Positions 9,862 to 17,780 of a stretch of DNA of 18,551 nucleotides are shown here, piece after piece. Source of the stretch: an uncultured Blautia sp. GTDB lineage: Bacteria > Bacillota > Clostridia > Lachnospirales > Lachnospiraceae. Below the pieces are notes generated by a model. It made no database searches. It saw nothing but the letters and a program-made list of their open reading frames with translations, and was not told the origin of the DNA. The stretch is from assembly GCA_934409175.1 (NCBI GenBank), contig CAKRVX010000034.1, positions 1 to 18,551 of the forward strand, read 5' to 3'. How positions within the stretch are numbered: the first letter of the stretch is position 1; each line of letters opens with the position of its first letter. The position numbers and the translations under genes were made by a program.

Positions 9862-11043
9862 TTATGCCAGATATTTTTTAAGATTTTCAACCTTATCCAG
9901 GTGCTCCCATGGAAGATCTACATCTGTACGTCCGAAATGTCCGTAAGCAGCAGTCTGTTTGTAGATCGGTCTTCTCAGATCAAGCATCTTGATAATTCCA
10001 GCCGGACGAAGATCAAAGTTATCACGAATGATCTCTACCAGTTTAGTATCAGAAAGCTTGCCTGTTCCAAATGTATCTACATGAACAGATGTCGGATGAG
10101 CTACACCAATTGCATAAGAAAGCTGAATTTCACATTTGTCAGCCAGTCCTGCTGCTACAATATTCTTAGCTACATAACGAGCTGCATATGCCGCGGAACG
10201 GTCAACCTTTGTGCAGTCCTTTCCTGAGAAAGCTCCACCGCCGTGACGTCCTGCTCCGCCATAAGTATCAACAATGATCTTACGTCCTGTAAGTCCACTG
10301 TCACCGTGAGGTCCACCAATTACGAAACGTCCTGTAGGATTAATGAAGTATTTTGTATCCTCATCTACCATATCAGCCGGGATGATCTCATCAAATACAT
10401 ATTTTTTGATATCCTCATGAATCTGCTCCTGAGTTACATCCGGATCATGCTGTGTAGAGCATACAACTGCATCAATACGGCATGGTTTGCCTTCTGCATC
10501 ATATTCTACTGTAACCTGTGTTTTTCCGTCTGGTCTTAAGTACTTTAATGTGCCGTCTTTACGAACCTTTGTCAGCTGGCGTGCAAGCTTATGTGCCATG
10601 TTGATAGCATATGGCATATATTCCTCTGTCTCATTGGAAGCATAGCCGAACTGGATACCCTGATCTCCTGCTCCGATAGCATTGATCTCATCCTCACCCA
10701 TTTTAGCTTCCAGTGCTTTATCTACACCAAGTGCGATGTCTGCAGACTGTTTATCCAAAGCAGTAATAACTGCACAGGTATCAGCATCGAAACCATATTT
10801 ACCGCGGTCATATCCGATCTCACGAACAGTATCTCTTACGATCTGCTGAATATCAATATTTGCAGTTGTAGTGATTTCACCCATTACAAGTACAAGACCT
10901 GTTGTGGTAGCAGTTTCACATGCAACACGTCCCATTGGATCCTGTTCCATGATAGCATCAAGAATAGCATCTGAAATGGCATCGCACATTTTGTCAGGAT
11001 GTCCTTCAGTTACGGATTCAGAAGTAAATAAAATTTTTTCCAT
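9862..11043 (-). CDS. metK: S-adenosylmethionine synthetase
   Basis: Makes S-adenosylmethionine from methionine and ATP in the cytoplasm, releasing phosphate and pyrophosphate; it supplies the methyl donor for the two RNA methyltransferases also in this window. The 393-residue length is standard. Visible signatures: GHPDK (14-18), GAGDQG (124-129) and the glycine-rich GGGAFSGKD (268-276). ATG 11043 is preceded by AAAAGGAG. It is a single-gene unit with its own promoter, a SAM-I riboswitch with terminator in the leader, and three hairpins downstream. Expression should fall when SAM is abundant. Confidence 0.97.
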   Translation of the reverse strand: MEKILFTSESVTEGHPDKMCDAISDAILDAIMEQDPMGRVACETATTTGLVLVMGEITTTANIDIQQIVRDTVREIGYDRGKYGFDADTCAVITALDKQSADIALGVDKALEAKMGEDEINAIGAGDQGIQFGYASNETEEYMPYAINMAHKLARQLTKVRKDGTLKYLRPDGKTQVTVEYDAEGKPCRIDAVVCSTQHDPDVTQEQIHEDIKKYVFDEIIPADMVDEDTKYFINPTGRFVIGGPHGDSGLTGRKIIVDTYGGAGRHGGGAFSGKDCTKVDRSAAYAARYVAKNIVAAGLADKCEIQLSYAIGVAHPTSVHVDTFGTGKLSDTKLVEIIRDNFDLRPAGIIKMLDLRRPIYKQTAAYGHFGRTDVDLPWEHLDKVENLKKYLA

Positions 11044-11109
11044 TGTTTTCTCCTTTTAGTATGTGAATATAATTAACAGTTCTGCCGAAACCGGCGATAC
11101 ACAGTTAAC

Positions 11110-11142
11110 AAAAAGAAACAGCCCGAAGTAATCGGACTGTTT
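11110..11142 (-). terminator. Riboswitch-controlled terminator of metK
   Basis: AAACAGTCCGA (11142-11132) pairs with TCGGGCTGTTT (11126-11116) as an 11-bp stem with one U-G pair and a five-base loop, followed by C and five T (11114-11110). It is the expression platform of the SAM-I riboswitch: formed when SAM is bound, stopping transcription before metK. Confidence 0.9.
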
Positions 11143-11157
11143 GAATGCCTCAACAAT

Positions 11158-11261
11158 CCTCTTATTGTTCGATCACTCGCTCAGGTTGGCACCTTCCTCC
11201 GTAAAAAGGGGTTGCCGTGGCTTCACAGATCCTTTGTATCTCCACCACTCTGAATAAAAGG
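11158..11261 (-). ncRNA. SAM-I (S-box) riboswitch aptamer
   Basis: The minus strand carries the S-box core: AGTGGTGGAG, then GATCTGTGAAGCCACGGCAA (with the GAAGCC-CGGCAACC signature), then GGTGCCAA and GAGCGAGTGATCGAACAATA. Helix P1 is CCTTTTATT (11261-11253) with AATAAGAGG (11166-11158), nine pairs with one G-U. It lies 5' of a strong terminator and metK, the expected arrangement for SAM feedback. Confidence 0.95.
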
Positions 11262-11304
11262 CTATTACTATTTATTAACTTTCATTAAGATTGTTGCACA
11301 TCAT

Positions 11305-11333
11305 AGAATATACTTAACACAATGGAATGTCAA
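11305..11333 (-). promoter_or_regulatory. metK promoter
   Basis: Minus-strand TTGACA (11333-11328), 17-base spacer, TATTCT (11310-11305). A near-consensus vegetative promoter, starting about 35-40 bases before the riboswitch P1 helix. It lies in the 100-base gap after murA. Confidence 0.85.
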
Positions 11334-11365
11334 GCATAATTTTTTATTTAATATAATTTCTCAGA

Positions 11366-12658
11366 TTATCCTACTCTGAGACGGAATTTCTGAATTTCTT
11401 TTTCGCTGGATACTCTCTCGATCTCCGCACCCAGAGATCTGAGCTTCTCTTCAAAATTCTCATATCCCCTCTGAATATAAACAATATCGTCCACAACGGT
11501 AATTCCATCTGCTGCCAGACCTGCGATTACAAGAGCAGCACCAGCTCTCAGGTCAGGAGCACTGACTCTGGCACCTGTAAGTTTTTTCACACCGTCTATA
11601 ATTGCTGAATTACCTTCAACTTTGATATTAGCCCCCATACGTGAAAGCTCATCTGCATATTTAAATCTGTTTTCAAAAATACTCTCAGTTACAATACTGG
11701 TTCCCTCTGCAAGTGCAAGAGTAACAGCAATCTGAGGCTGCATATCTGTAGGATAACCAGGATATGGAAGAGTTTTTACATGCGTACGATGTAATCTGCC
11801 GTTAGTACGTACACGTACTGCATCGTCAAATTCCTCAACCTCGCATCCAATCTCTTCCAGTTTTGCTGTAGTTGCTTCCAGATGTTTCGGAATTACATTC
11901 TTTACGGTAACGTCACCGCCTGTGGCAGCAGCGGCAAACATAAAGGTTCCTGCCTCGATCTGATCCGGAATAATAGAATATTCTGTACGATGAAGCTTCT
12001 CAACACCCTTGATGCGGATAACATCAGTTCCGGCACCTTTAATATTAGCTCCCATGCTGTTCAGGAAATTCGCAACATCTACTACATGCGGCTCTCTGGC
12101 TGCATTTTCCAGTATTGTGCGTCCGGGTGCAAGTGATGCTGCCATCATAATATTGATTGTTGCACCAACAGAAACCACATCGAGGAAAATATGACTTCCA
12201 TGAAGGTTCTTTGCCTTAGCCACAATAGCACCATGAAGAATATCCACATCGGCCCCCAATGCACGAAATCCTTTTAAATGCTGATCGATGGGACGGCTTC
12301 CGATATTACATCCGCCAGGCAACGGTACTTCTGCATGTTTATATTTTCCAAGGAGTGCACCAAGCAGATAATAAGAAGCTCTGATTTTCTTGATATACTC
12401 ATAATCAACACTTACATCACCAATCGTCGATCCATTGATCTTTACTGTAGATTTGTTGATTCGGTCTACCTGTGCTCCAATGCCCGCAATTGCCTCAAGT
12501 AATACATTAATATCTCTTACATCCGGCAGGTTTTCAATTAATATTGTTTCATCAGTCATAATAGCTGCAGCTAAAATTGCCAGAGCCGCATTCTTCGCAC
12601 CTGCAATTTCAACCTCACCGACTAAAGGGTTTCCACCTTTGATAACGTACTGTTCCAT
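11366..12658 (-). CDS. murA: UDP-N-acetylglucosamine 1-carboxyvinyltransferase
   Basis: First committed step of peptidoglycan synthesis: transfers enolpyruvate from PEP to UDP-GlcNAc. The 430-residue protein has KN at 22-23, the catalytic cysteine C117 in [12 protein letters not shown], and D305 in YPTDMQPQ, the residues expected in active, fosfomycin-sensitive-type MurA. Many Firmicutes have two murA copies; which this is cannot be told from the window. ATG 12658 is preceded by GAGGTG. It is a single-gene unit with its own promoter and a structured leader of about 95 bases. No convincing intrinsic terminator follows the stop. Confidence 0.95.
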   Translation of the reverse strand: MEQYVIKGGNPLVGEVEIAGAKNAALAILAAAIMTDETILIENLPDVRDINVLLEAIAGIGAQVDRINKSTVKINGSTIGDVSVDYEYIKKIRASYYLLGALLGKYKHAEVPLPGGCNIGSRPIDQHLKGFRALGADVDILHGAIVAKAKNLHGSHIFLDVVSVGATINIMMAASLAPGRTILENAAREPHVVDVANFLNSMGANIKGAGTDVIRIKGVEKLHRTEYSIIPDQIEAGTFMFAAAATGGDVTVKNVIPKHLEATTAKLEEIGCEVEEFDDAVRVRTNGRLHRTHVKTLPYPGYPTDMQPQIAVTLALAEGTSIVTESIFENRFKYADELSRMGANIKVEGNSAIIDGVKKLTGARVSAPDLRAGAALVIAGLAADGITVVDDIVYIQRGYENFEEKLRSLGAEIERVSSEKEIQKFRLRVG

Positions 12659-12688
12659 AATACACCTCTATAATTATTTTTACTCCAG

Positions 12689-12723
12689 GAGCGGAACGCT
12701 ACACGGATAATGGCATCCGCCTC
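12689..12723 (-). promoter_or_regulatory. Structured murA leader with alternative helices
   Basis: On the minus strand, CGGAT-gccatt-ATCCG (12719-12704) and AGCG-ttc-CGCT (12700-12690) can form two small hairpins. The same bases can instead form a longer stem, GAGGCGGA (12723-12716) with TCCGCTC (12695-12689) and one bulge. The two states exclude each other. No known riboswitch class is recognised. Confidence 0.45.
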
Positions 12724-12759
12724 GCCCAAATGATTATCTTCTTTTTAAGTCAGTTGTAT

Positions 12760-12787
12760 ATTATAGCATATAATTATCATTTGTAAA
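12760..12787 (-). promoter_or_regulatory. murA promoter
   Basis: Minus-strand TTTACA (12787-12782), 16-base spacer, TATAAT (12765-12760) preceded by TGC, an extended -10. The predicted start near 12753 gives a leader of about 95 bases before murA. Confidence 0.75.
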
Positions 12788-12844
12788 TAAAATTTATTTT
12801 ACCCTGTTCCTCTTCTACATTGACGGGTTGCTGTCCATGCTCCA

Positions 12845-13345
12845 TTATCTGTTATGTATTATCTCCAAAACTGCCTTCAGACTCTCTTCCAAATCTTTCC
12901 CCTCTTCATCTACTACAATGTCGGCATATTTTTCATACAAAGGTACCCTTTCTTCATACAAATCCTTTAATGTCTGCCCGTCTTTAAGCAAAACTCCTCT
13001 TCCTTTCAGATTGCCAAGACGCTTCGAAAGAGACGCCAGAGATAATTTCAGATACACAACCTGTCCAATAGATTTCAGATGTTCCATCGCTTCCGGACAG
13101 TAAATAACACTTCCGCCCGGTGCAATTACAGTATCTGTTACATGAATAGATGCATTGACACGGTTTTCAATTTTCTTAAATCCTTCCGGTCCTTCTTCTG
13201 CAATGATCTGTGAAAGTTTTCTTTTTTCTTCTTTCTGGATTACAAGATCCGTATCCAGAAACTGATACCCCATAGCTTTTGCAAGAATTACTCCGATTGT
13301 GCTTTTACCTGAACCAGGCATTCCTATTAATGTCACGTTATTCAT
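12845..13345 (-). CDS. Shikimate-kinase-like P-loop kinase
   Basis: 166-residue AroK-fold kinase. Walker A GMPGSGKST (8-16), acidic pair D31/D33, ERVPLYEKYAD (131-141) resembling the lid-side arginine segment of shikimate kinase. Three substrate-site features deviate from E. coli AroK: the GFR arginine is GFK (K57), TGGG is APGG (75-78), and RPLL is GRGVLL (115-120). Shikimate kinase is the best family call, but the substrate is less sure, and no other aromatic-pathway gene is nearby. Met at 13345 was chosen because AAAGGA lies 7 bases upstream; the ATG two codons earlier (13351) is only one base from it. It is 45 bases after the flavoredoxin gene, so probably in the same operon. Confidence 0.78.
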   Translation of the reverse strand: MNNVTLIGMPGSGKSTIGVILAKAMGYQFLDTDLVIQKEEKRKLSQIIAEEGPEGFKKIENRVNASIHVTDTVIAPGGSVIYCPEAMEHLKSIGQVVYLKLSLASLSKRLGNLKGRGVLLKDGQTLKDLYEERVPLYEKYADIVVDEEGKDLEESLKAVLEIIHNR

Positions 13346-13390
13346 GTTCATGTCCTTTCATTGTATCACAACTTATTAGCAACTGCAAAT

Positions 13391-13981
13391 CTAGCGCTTT
13401 CTGCGGTTTCCCGCCCTTTTCTTCTTTTTCACACTATATCCGAAAGTCCCCAGAGTTTTACCTGTTCCCAAATATTCCCCATGGGAATACACCAGTGGTT
13501 TCGCACTGTTCAGGTGAAATTTTTTATTCTCATCCATATATGCAGGATCTGCATGAACTGCCAGTACATCTGCCAGAAACATATGGTGGGATCCCAGTTC
13601 CATCACCTGTTTCACTCTACATTCAATATTTACCGGTGATTCTCCGATCATAGGCGCTTTTACAAAATCAGCTTTCTCCTTCGTCAGCTTCATTTCTTTG
13701 AATTTATCTACATCTCTTCCTGACCGTACTCCACAGTAATCTGTAGCATACGCCAGATCTTCTGTCGTAAGATTGATCACGAATTCCCCTGTTTTCTTTA
13801 ACATATCATAGGAAAAACGCGACGGACGCACAGATATGGAAACCATAGGCGGATTGGTACATACCGTTCCCGCCCATGCAATGGTAATGATATTATCATT
13901 TCCCTCTCCATCTGTAACGCTTACCATAACCGCCGGAAGAGGATAAAGCATATTTCCGGCTTTCCATGTCTCTTTTGCCAT
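13391..13981 (-). CDS. Flavoredoxin / flavin reductase family protein
   Basis: 196-residue FMN-binding split-barrel protein of the flavin reductase-like family. Typical segments are NMLYPLPAVMVS near the N-terminus, ITIAWAGTVCTNPPMVSISVRPSRFSY-type flavin-binding stretch (about 31-59), GEFVINLTT (65-73) and the C-terminal PLVYSHGEYLGTG. Clostridial homologues are called flavoredoxins, carrying electrons through FMN; the redox partner is unknown. The last dozen residues are strongly basic (KKKKRAGNRRKR), an uncommon tail for this family. The ribosome site before ATG 13981 is weak (GGA nine bases upstream). It lies 27 bases after the pyrophosphatase gene. Confidence 0.85.
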   Translation of the reverse strand: MAKETWKAGNMLYPLPAVMVSVTDGEGNDNIITIAWAGTVCTNPPMVSISVRPSRFSYDMLKKTGEFVINLTTEDLAYATDYCGVRSGRDVDKFKEMKLTKEKADFVKAPMIGESPVNIECRVKQVMELGSHHMFLADVLAVHADPAYMDENKKFHLNSAKPLVYSHGEYLGTGKTLGTFGYSVKKKKRAGNRRKR

Positions 13982-14008
13982 ATCTTCATTTCCAATCTAA
14001 TATTACTA

Positions 14009-15679
14009 TCAGCTGTAATCGTTCTGACCTACCTGCGCAGCTTCCATCAACGCCGGAATCAGCTGTTTCTTGCGGGATACCACACCCTTCAGATCAAATA
14101 CTCCATCTACAGGATCCATATGGAATGCAGATTTTGCCATATCTTCACTGCCATCGCCATAATACAGAAGTTCTGTAGATTCTTCAATAATATTTGTCAG
14201 CATAAAGTAAACTCTGGTCACACCATGACGTCCACATTCACTGATCATAAATGGAATCAGACGTTCTTTGATCTCCGCCAATTCATCGCTGTCCATAGAA
14301 CTAATCTGGCCCACACCGAAATTAATATCACCCTCTGCGATAAACTTCTTATAATCCTGATAAAAGATTTCTTCCGGTGACTTATCCTTAAGGTTACTTC
14401 CTGCCTTAAACATCTCTCTGGCAAATTTCTCAATGTCAATTCCTGCAATCAGAGCCAATGCACCAGCTGCCATTTTATCAGACAATGTACAGGTTGGTGA
14501 ACGGAACATCAGAGTATCGGAAATAATCGCAGCACAAAGAAGTCCTGCAATAGTAGGTGAAATTTCCAGCTTCTGTTCCCCATACATTTCATAAAGGATC
14601 GTAGCCGTACATCCTACAGGCTGATTTCTGAATGAAATCGGGGTCATAGTCTCCAAAGATCCCAGTTTATGATGGTCAATGATTTCCACGATTTCCGCTT
14701 TTTCTATATTATCTACAGCCTGATCTTTTTCATTATGATCAACCAATGCCACTTTTTTCTTATGCATATCCAGAAAATTTCTTCTGGAAATTGTTCCAAT
14801 ACATTTTCCTTTTTTTGTAATAACCGGAAACGCACGGTGACGGTGTTTAATCATTTCGTTCTGAATATCATCTGTAAAATCCTCTGTACTGAAAGTTACC
14901 AGGTTATCCGTTTTCATAATATATTTTACAGGAATACTCTGATTGATCAATCTGGCAATGGTAAATGTATCATACGGAGAGCGGATTATGATAATTTCCC
15001 GTTCATGTGCCAGTTTGATAACTTTTTCCGTAACTTCAATACCCATTCCCACGATAATACAGCTTACATTCTGAGCTATCGCCTGCAGATGATCTTCTTC
15101 TCTGTCGCCCATGATGATCAGATCATCTTCCTCTACATACACTTTAAGCATTTCCGGATTGGCAGTTCCTACCAGAACTTTACCTTTTGCAAAATATCCA
15201 TGCTCGTTTCCTTCGATCACAGTACCTCCAATTGTTTCTGCAATCCTTCTGTACTGTGTCTTTGCTCTGGATAAAAGATAACTGTCCGTAGTATCCATAT
15301 AAGTTTTTGCAATATCACCGATTGTAATCAAGCCTTCCAGCTGCCCTTCCCTGTCTCTGATCGGAAGTGATACAATGCTCTTTTCCATCATTAAATCCCA
15401 CGCGTTCTTCAGCGACATACTCTTATCTGCATCCGGACTCATGCGGATATCCATATCCTTCACCTGAGTTCCAATATTGGAAAGATATCCTGGCGGCTGC
15501 ATGCCAAATCGGTTCAGCACATATTCAGTTTCCTCATTAATCTGTCCGGCACGCTTCGGAACATATCTCACCTTCTGAGATGTTCTGTTTTTTATGTCCG
15601 CATAGGCAATGGCGGAGCAGATGGAATCAGTATCCGGATTTTTATGTCCGATTACAAATATTTTTTCCTGATTTTTCAT
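14009..15679 (-). CDS. ppaC: Mn-dependent family II inorganic pyrophosphatase with CBS-DRTGG-CBS insert
   Basis: Hydrolyses pyrophosphate to phosphate, pulling biosynthetic reactions forward. The 556-residue length is well above the roughly 310 residues of plain family II enzymes because of a regulatory insert. DHH-type catalytic motifs: GHKNPDTDSICSA (11-23), DHN (314-316), DHH (335-337), and SRKKQLIPAL near the C-terminus. Insert: CBS1 (about 75-130), DRTGG-like domain (about 140-245), CBS2 (about 250-305). In the family, CBS domains bind AMP/ADP (inhibitory) and ATP, and DRTGG members bind diadenosine polyphosphates. ATG 15679 has AGAGGG nine bases upstream, 20 bases after the S1 gene. Confidence 0.95.
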   Translation of the reverse strand: MKNQEKIFVIGHKNPDTDSICSAIAYADIKNRTSQKVRYVPKRAGQINEETEYVLNRFGMQPPGYLSNIGTQVKDMDIRMSPDADKSMSLKNAWDLMMEKSIVSLPIRDREGQLEGLITIGDIAKTYMDTTDSYLLSRAKTQYRRIAETIGGTVIEGNEHGYFAKGKVLVGTANPEMLKVYVEEDDLIIMGDREEDHLQAIAQNVSCIIVGMGIEVTEKVIKLAHEREIIIIRSPYDTFTIARLINQSIPVKYIMKTDNLVTFSTEDFTDDIQNEMIKHRHRAFPVITKKGKCIGTISRRNFLDMHKKKVALVDHNEKDQAVDNIEKAEIVEIIDHHKLGSLETMTPISFRNQPVGCTATILYEMYGEQKLEISPTIAGLLCAAIISDTLMFRSPTCTLSDKMAAGALALIAGIDIEKFAREMFKAGSNLKDKSPEEIFYQDYKKFIAEGDINFGVGQISSMDSDELAEIKERLIPFMISECGRHGVTRVYFMLTNIIEESTELLYYGDGSEDMAKSAFHMDPVDGVFDLKGVVSRKKQLIPALMEAAQVGQNDYS

Positions 15680-15699
15680 TCTGATCGACCCTCTGCTAA

Positions 15700-16605
15700 T
15701 TAATCTAATTTAATATTGGCAAAAAGAGACCCCAGGGAAGTAGTTGCTTCTTCTTTGGAATCGGGAAGTTCTACAACTTCCTCTTCCACTTCTTTCGCCA
15801 TCATATCCGTTGCTTCTTTGATACTCAGGCTTAATTTTCCATCTTTTACTGCAGTAACTTTTACCTTTACTTTATCACCAACAGTCAGAACTTCTGATGG
15901 TTTTTTAATCCTTTTCTCACAAATCTGTGAAATATGAACCAGACCTGACAGACCATTCCCCAGACTAACAAAAGCTCCATATGGCTGAAGACTTTCTACC
16001 ACACCTTCTGTAACCAGACCAACCTGTACATTCGATACTTTATTTTTCCTCTCTTCTTCTGCCCTTTCTCTTAATATCTCCCTTGCAGAAAGAATTAATC
16101 GTTTATTCTCTTTTTCTACGTCAAATACACGAACCTGAATCGGTTTATTCAGATATTCGTTAGTATCCTCCACATAGCTTAAAGCAAGTTTTGATGCAGG
16201 AATAAATCCGCGGACACCTTCTACATAGGCAATCACGCCCCCGTTTACCACACCTTTAACAACAACATCCAGAATTTCTCCCGATTCTTTAAGTTCCTGC
16301 AGCTTATCCCACGCCAGAACATCTGCTGCCTCTACTCTGGATAGCTGAATATTTCCCTGTCCATCATCTGTTCTTATTACTGTAGCAGATACTTCATCTC
16401 CTACATGAACCTCATCTTTCAGAGAAAATCCCGGTTCTCTGCTGTAATCCTCAGCAGCAATGATTCCCTCTGCATAATATTTCAGATCCACTACTACTTC
16501 TTTTTCATCTACACTGATCACAGTACCTGTAAGAATATCACCTTCCTCAATTTTCTTAAAGGAAGCCTCCAGTTCATTTTCATAATCTTTCATTGACTCA
16601 GCCAT
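15700..16605 (-). CDS. rpsA: S1-domain RNA-binding protein (ribosomal protein S1 homologue)
   Basis: 301-residue protein with three S1 RNA-binding repeats at about 22-92, 109-176 and 196-265; the third has the canonical GAFVSLGNGLSGLVHISQI. Acidic linker and C-terminal tail (KEVEEEVVELPDS). E. coli S1 has six repeats; short three- or four-repeat forms are common in Firmicutes, where the role in translation initiation is less established. Start ATG 16605 follows AAAAGGAG by eight bases. The open frame extends 23 codons upstream into the promoter and those residues are not S1-like. First gene of the probable operon with pyrophosphatase, flavoredoxin and shikimate-kinase-like genes. Confidence 0.88.
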   Translation of the reverse strand: MAESMKDYENELEASFKKIEEGDILTGTVISVDEKEVVVDLKYYAEGIIAAEDYSREPGFSLKDEVHVGDEVSATVIRTDDGQGNIQLSRVEAADVLAWDKLQELKESGEILDVVVKGVVNGGVIAYVEGVRGFIPASKLALSYVEDTNEYLNKPIQVRVFDVEKENKRLILSAREILRERAEEERKNKVSNVQVGLVTEGVVESLQPYGAFVSLGNGLSGLVHISQICEKRIKKPSEVLTVGDKVKVKVTAVKDGKLSLSIKEATDMMAKEVEEEVVELPDSKEEATTSLGSLFANIKLD

Positions 16606-16656
16606 TATCTGTTCTCCTTTTCCTGAAAAATTATATAACGCCAATATTTTGGCAAC

Positions 16657-16686
16657 ATTATAGCACAACCCCAAGAATAATGGAAA
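16657..16686 (-). promoter_or_regulatory. rpsA operon promoter
   Basis: Minus-strand TTTCCA (16686-16681), 18-base spacer, TATAAT (16662-16657) preceded by TGC (extended -10). A short palindrome, GCCAA-tatt-TTGGC (16640-16653), covers the predicted start point. The -35 lies in the left arm of the shared palindrome at 16681-16698. Confidence 0.65.
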
Positions 16687-16698
16687 TCTGAATTTCCA
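16681..16698. repeat. Palindrome joining two divergent -35 elements
   Basis: TGGAAAT-CTGA-ATTTCCA, a perfect 7-bp inverted repeat. The left arm supplies the -35 TTTCCA of the minus-strand rpsA promoter and the right arm supplies the -35 TTTCCA of the plus-strand relQ promoter. It is either an operator-like site or a coincidence of back-to-back promoters. Confidence 0.7.
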
Positions 16699-16721
16699 AA
16701 TGCCATCTTATATGCTATAAT
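16693..16721 (+). promoter_or_regulatory. relQ promoter
   Basis: TTTCCA (16693-16698), 17-base spacer, TATAAT (16716-16721) preceded by TGC (extended -10). The predicted start near 16728 gives a leader of about 30 bases. Confidence 0.7.
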
Positions 16722-16759
16722 AATTTTGTATTTTTTTTCATACAGAAAGGATCCAACAA

Positions 16760-17410
16760 ATGAATTATGATTCCGTCCCTCTGCGGGACTTCAAAGAGCT
16801 GGACAACTGGGAAACCGTTATGTTCGTATACCAGTCTGCCCTGAAACAGATTGAAACAAAAATTGATATTTTAAACGATGAATTTCAACACCGACATAAA
16901 TATAATCCCATAGAACACGTAAAATCCAGAATTAAAACTCCTGAGAGCATCGTAAAAAAATTAAAACGGCATGGATATGATTCCAGCATTGAGAATATGG
17001 TACGCTATGTTAATGATATTGCCGGAATCCGCATCAGCTGTTCCTTCACATCCGACATCTATCTCATTGCAGATATGATTTCCAAACAGAATGATCTGAC
17101 GATCCTTGCCAGAAGGGATTACATGAAAAATCCGAAAAAAAGCGGTTACCGGAGCTATCATATGTTGGTCACCACTCCGGTTTTTCTTTCAGACAGCGTT
17201 ATCGATACAAAAGTAGAAATCCAGATACGTACAGTCGCACAGGATTTCTGGGCCACACTGGAGCATAAAATGCATTATAAATTTGAAGGGGACGGACCTG
17301 ACTATATTACCAAAGAACTCCGGGAATGTGCACGATATGTAGCAGAACTTGATCAACGTATGGAAGAACTTAACAATGAAATTCAGAAATATGGAAAAAT
17401 GTCTGTTTGA
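16760..17410 (+). CDS. relQ: Small alarmone synthetase, RelQ/YjbM type
   Basis: Single-domain (p)ppGpp synthetase that transfers pyrophosphate from ATP to GDP or GTP. The 216-residue protein has no hydrolase, TGS or ACT domain. Visible synthetase motifs: RIKTPESIVKKL (57-68), NDIAGIR (85-91) with conserved D86, KKSGYRSYHM (126-135) with the substrate-stacking tyrosine, and EIQIRTVAQDFW (153-164) followed by EHKMHYK (168-174). The C-terminal helix is charged, as in the tetrameric RelQ form. ATG 16760 follows AAAGGA by eight bases. The only plus-strand gene, transcribed divergently from the S1/pyrophosphatase operon through an overlapping promoter region. Confidence 0.93.
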   Translation: MNYDSVPLRDFKELDNWETVMFVYQSALKQIETKIDILNDEFQHRHKYNPIEHVKSRIKTPESIVKKLKRHGYDSSIENMVRYVNDIAGIRISCSFTSDIYLIADMISKQNDLTILARRDYMKNPKKSGYRSYHMLVTTPVFLSDSVIDTKVEIQIRTVAQDFWATLEHKMHYKFEGDGPDYITKELRECARYVAELDQRMEELNNEIQKYGKMSV

Positions 17411-17469
17411 TTTTGTCCTCAAATTTTTTTAATATTACACGAACATTATATGATAATTTCCTGTGACAT

Positions 17470-17494
17470 AAAAAAATCCCCGTAAAAACGAGGA
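17470..17494 (-). terminator. Minus-strand intrinsic terminator
   Basis: TCCTCG (17494-17489) pairs with CGGGGA (17482-17477), six pairs with one U-G, followed by seven T (17476-17470) on the minus strand. It faces the DUF1002-like gene, whose stop is almost 290 bases upstream. Confidence 0.65.
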
Positions 17495-17496
17495 GT

Positions 17497-17520
17497 GCCC
17501 CGGCAGTGGTTTACCGGGGC
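17497..17520. terminator. GC-rich hairpin between convergent genes
   Basis: GCCCCGG and CCGGGGC form a perfect 7-bp stem around a ten-base loop. On the plus strand it is followed by TATTATTATG, a poor T-tract, so it is only a possible relQ terminator. On the minus strand it stands three bases before the T-run terminator. Confidence 0.55.
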
Positions 17521-17780
17521 TATTATTATGAAAAAAATTTATGTGTAATGATAACACATTACAACGTCTTTCGTAGGTTCTTTCGAACTGTCTATATAAT
17601 ATCAATCAGTTATGAACAAATTATGAATGCGCGGTTAACTTTTCGTTTATTTGCACAATTTTATATTTGTTTTTATATTTTTTTTATAAATTTTACAGGC
17701 CTTTCTTTTTTAAAGGATTTTCAGTATTGTATATTTTGTATAATACATCCAATAAAATATTTCTGCACCTTCATTATTTA

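Larger units (their letters stand above)
17411..17780. other. AT-rich intergenic stretch
   Basis: 370 bases between the convergent relQ and DUF1002-like genes with no supportable protein gene. It contains the two tandem GC hairpins near 17470-17520, an inverted repeat TGTAATG-ataaca-CATTACA (17544-17563), and otherwise mostly A/T. The long distance between the DUF1002-like stop and the T-run terminator leaves room for a small RNA, which I cannot demonstrate. Confidence 0.6.

Noticed and set aside
12766..12805. AT-rich palindrome-like GTAAAATAAATTTTATTTAC as a terminator after the shikimate-kinase-like gene
   Set aside because: The arms are imperfect, have almost no GC, and no T-run follows. 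It overlaps the murA -35 region.
13352..13390. TGA-TACAAT as a possible promoter for the shikimate-kinase-like gene
   Set aside because: The start point would fall on the start codon side of the Shine-Dalgarno, removing it; the -35 (TTGCAG) is weak. Cotranscription with the flavoredoxin gene is simpler.
14669..15274. 201-codon plus-strand open frame opposite ppaC
   Set aside because: It is antisense to the clear pyrophosphatase frame, with low-complexity Phe/Ile-rich content and no Shine-Dalgarno.
17525..17700. Type I toxin-antitoxin locus near the tandem hairpins
   Set aside because: I looked for a 25-35 residue hydrophobic peptide with a Lys-rich tail and a ribosome site on both strands and found none.
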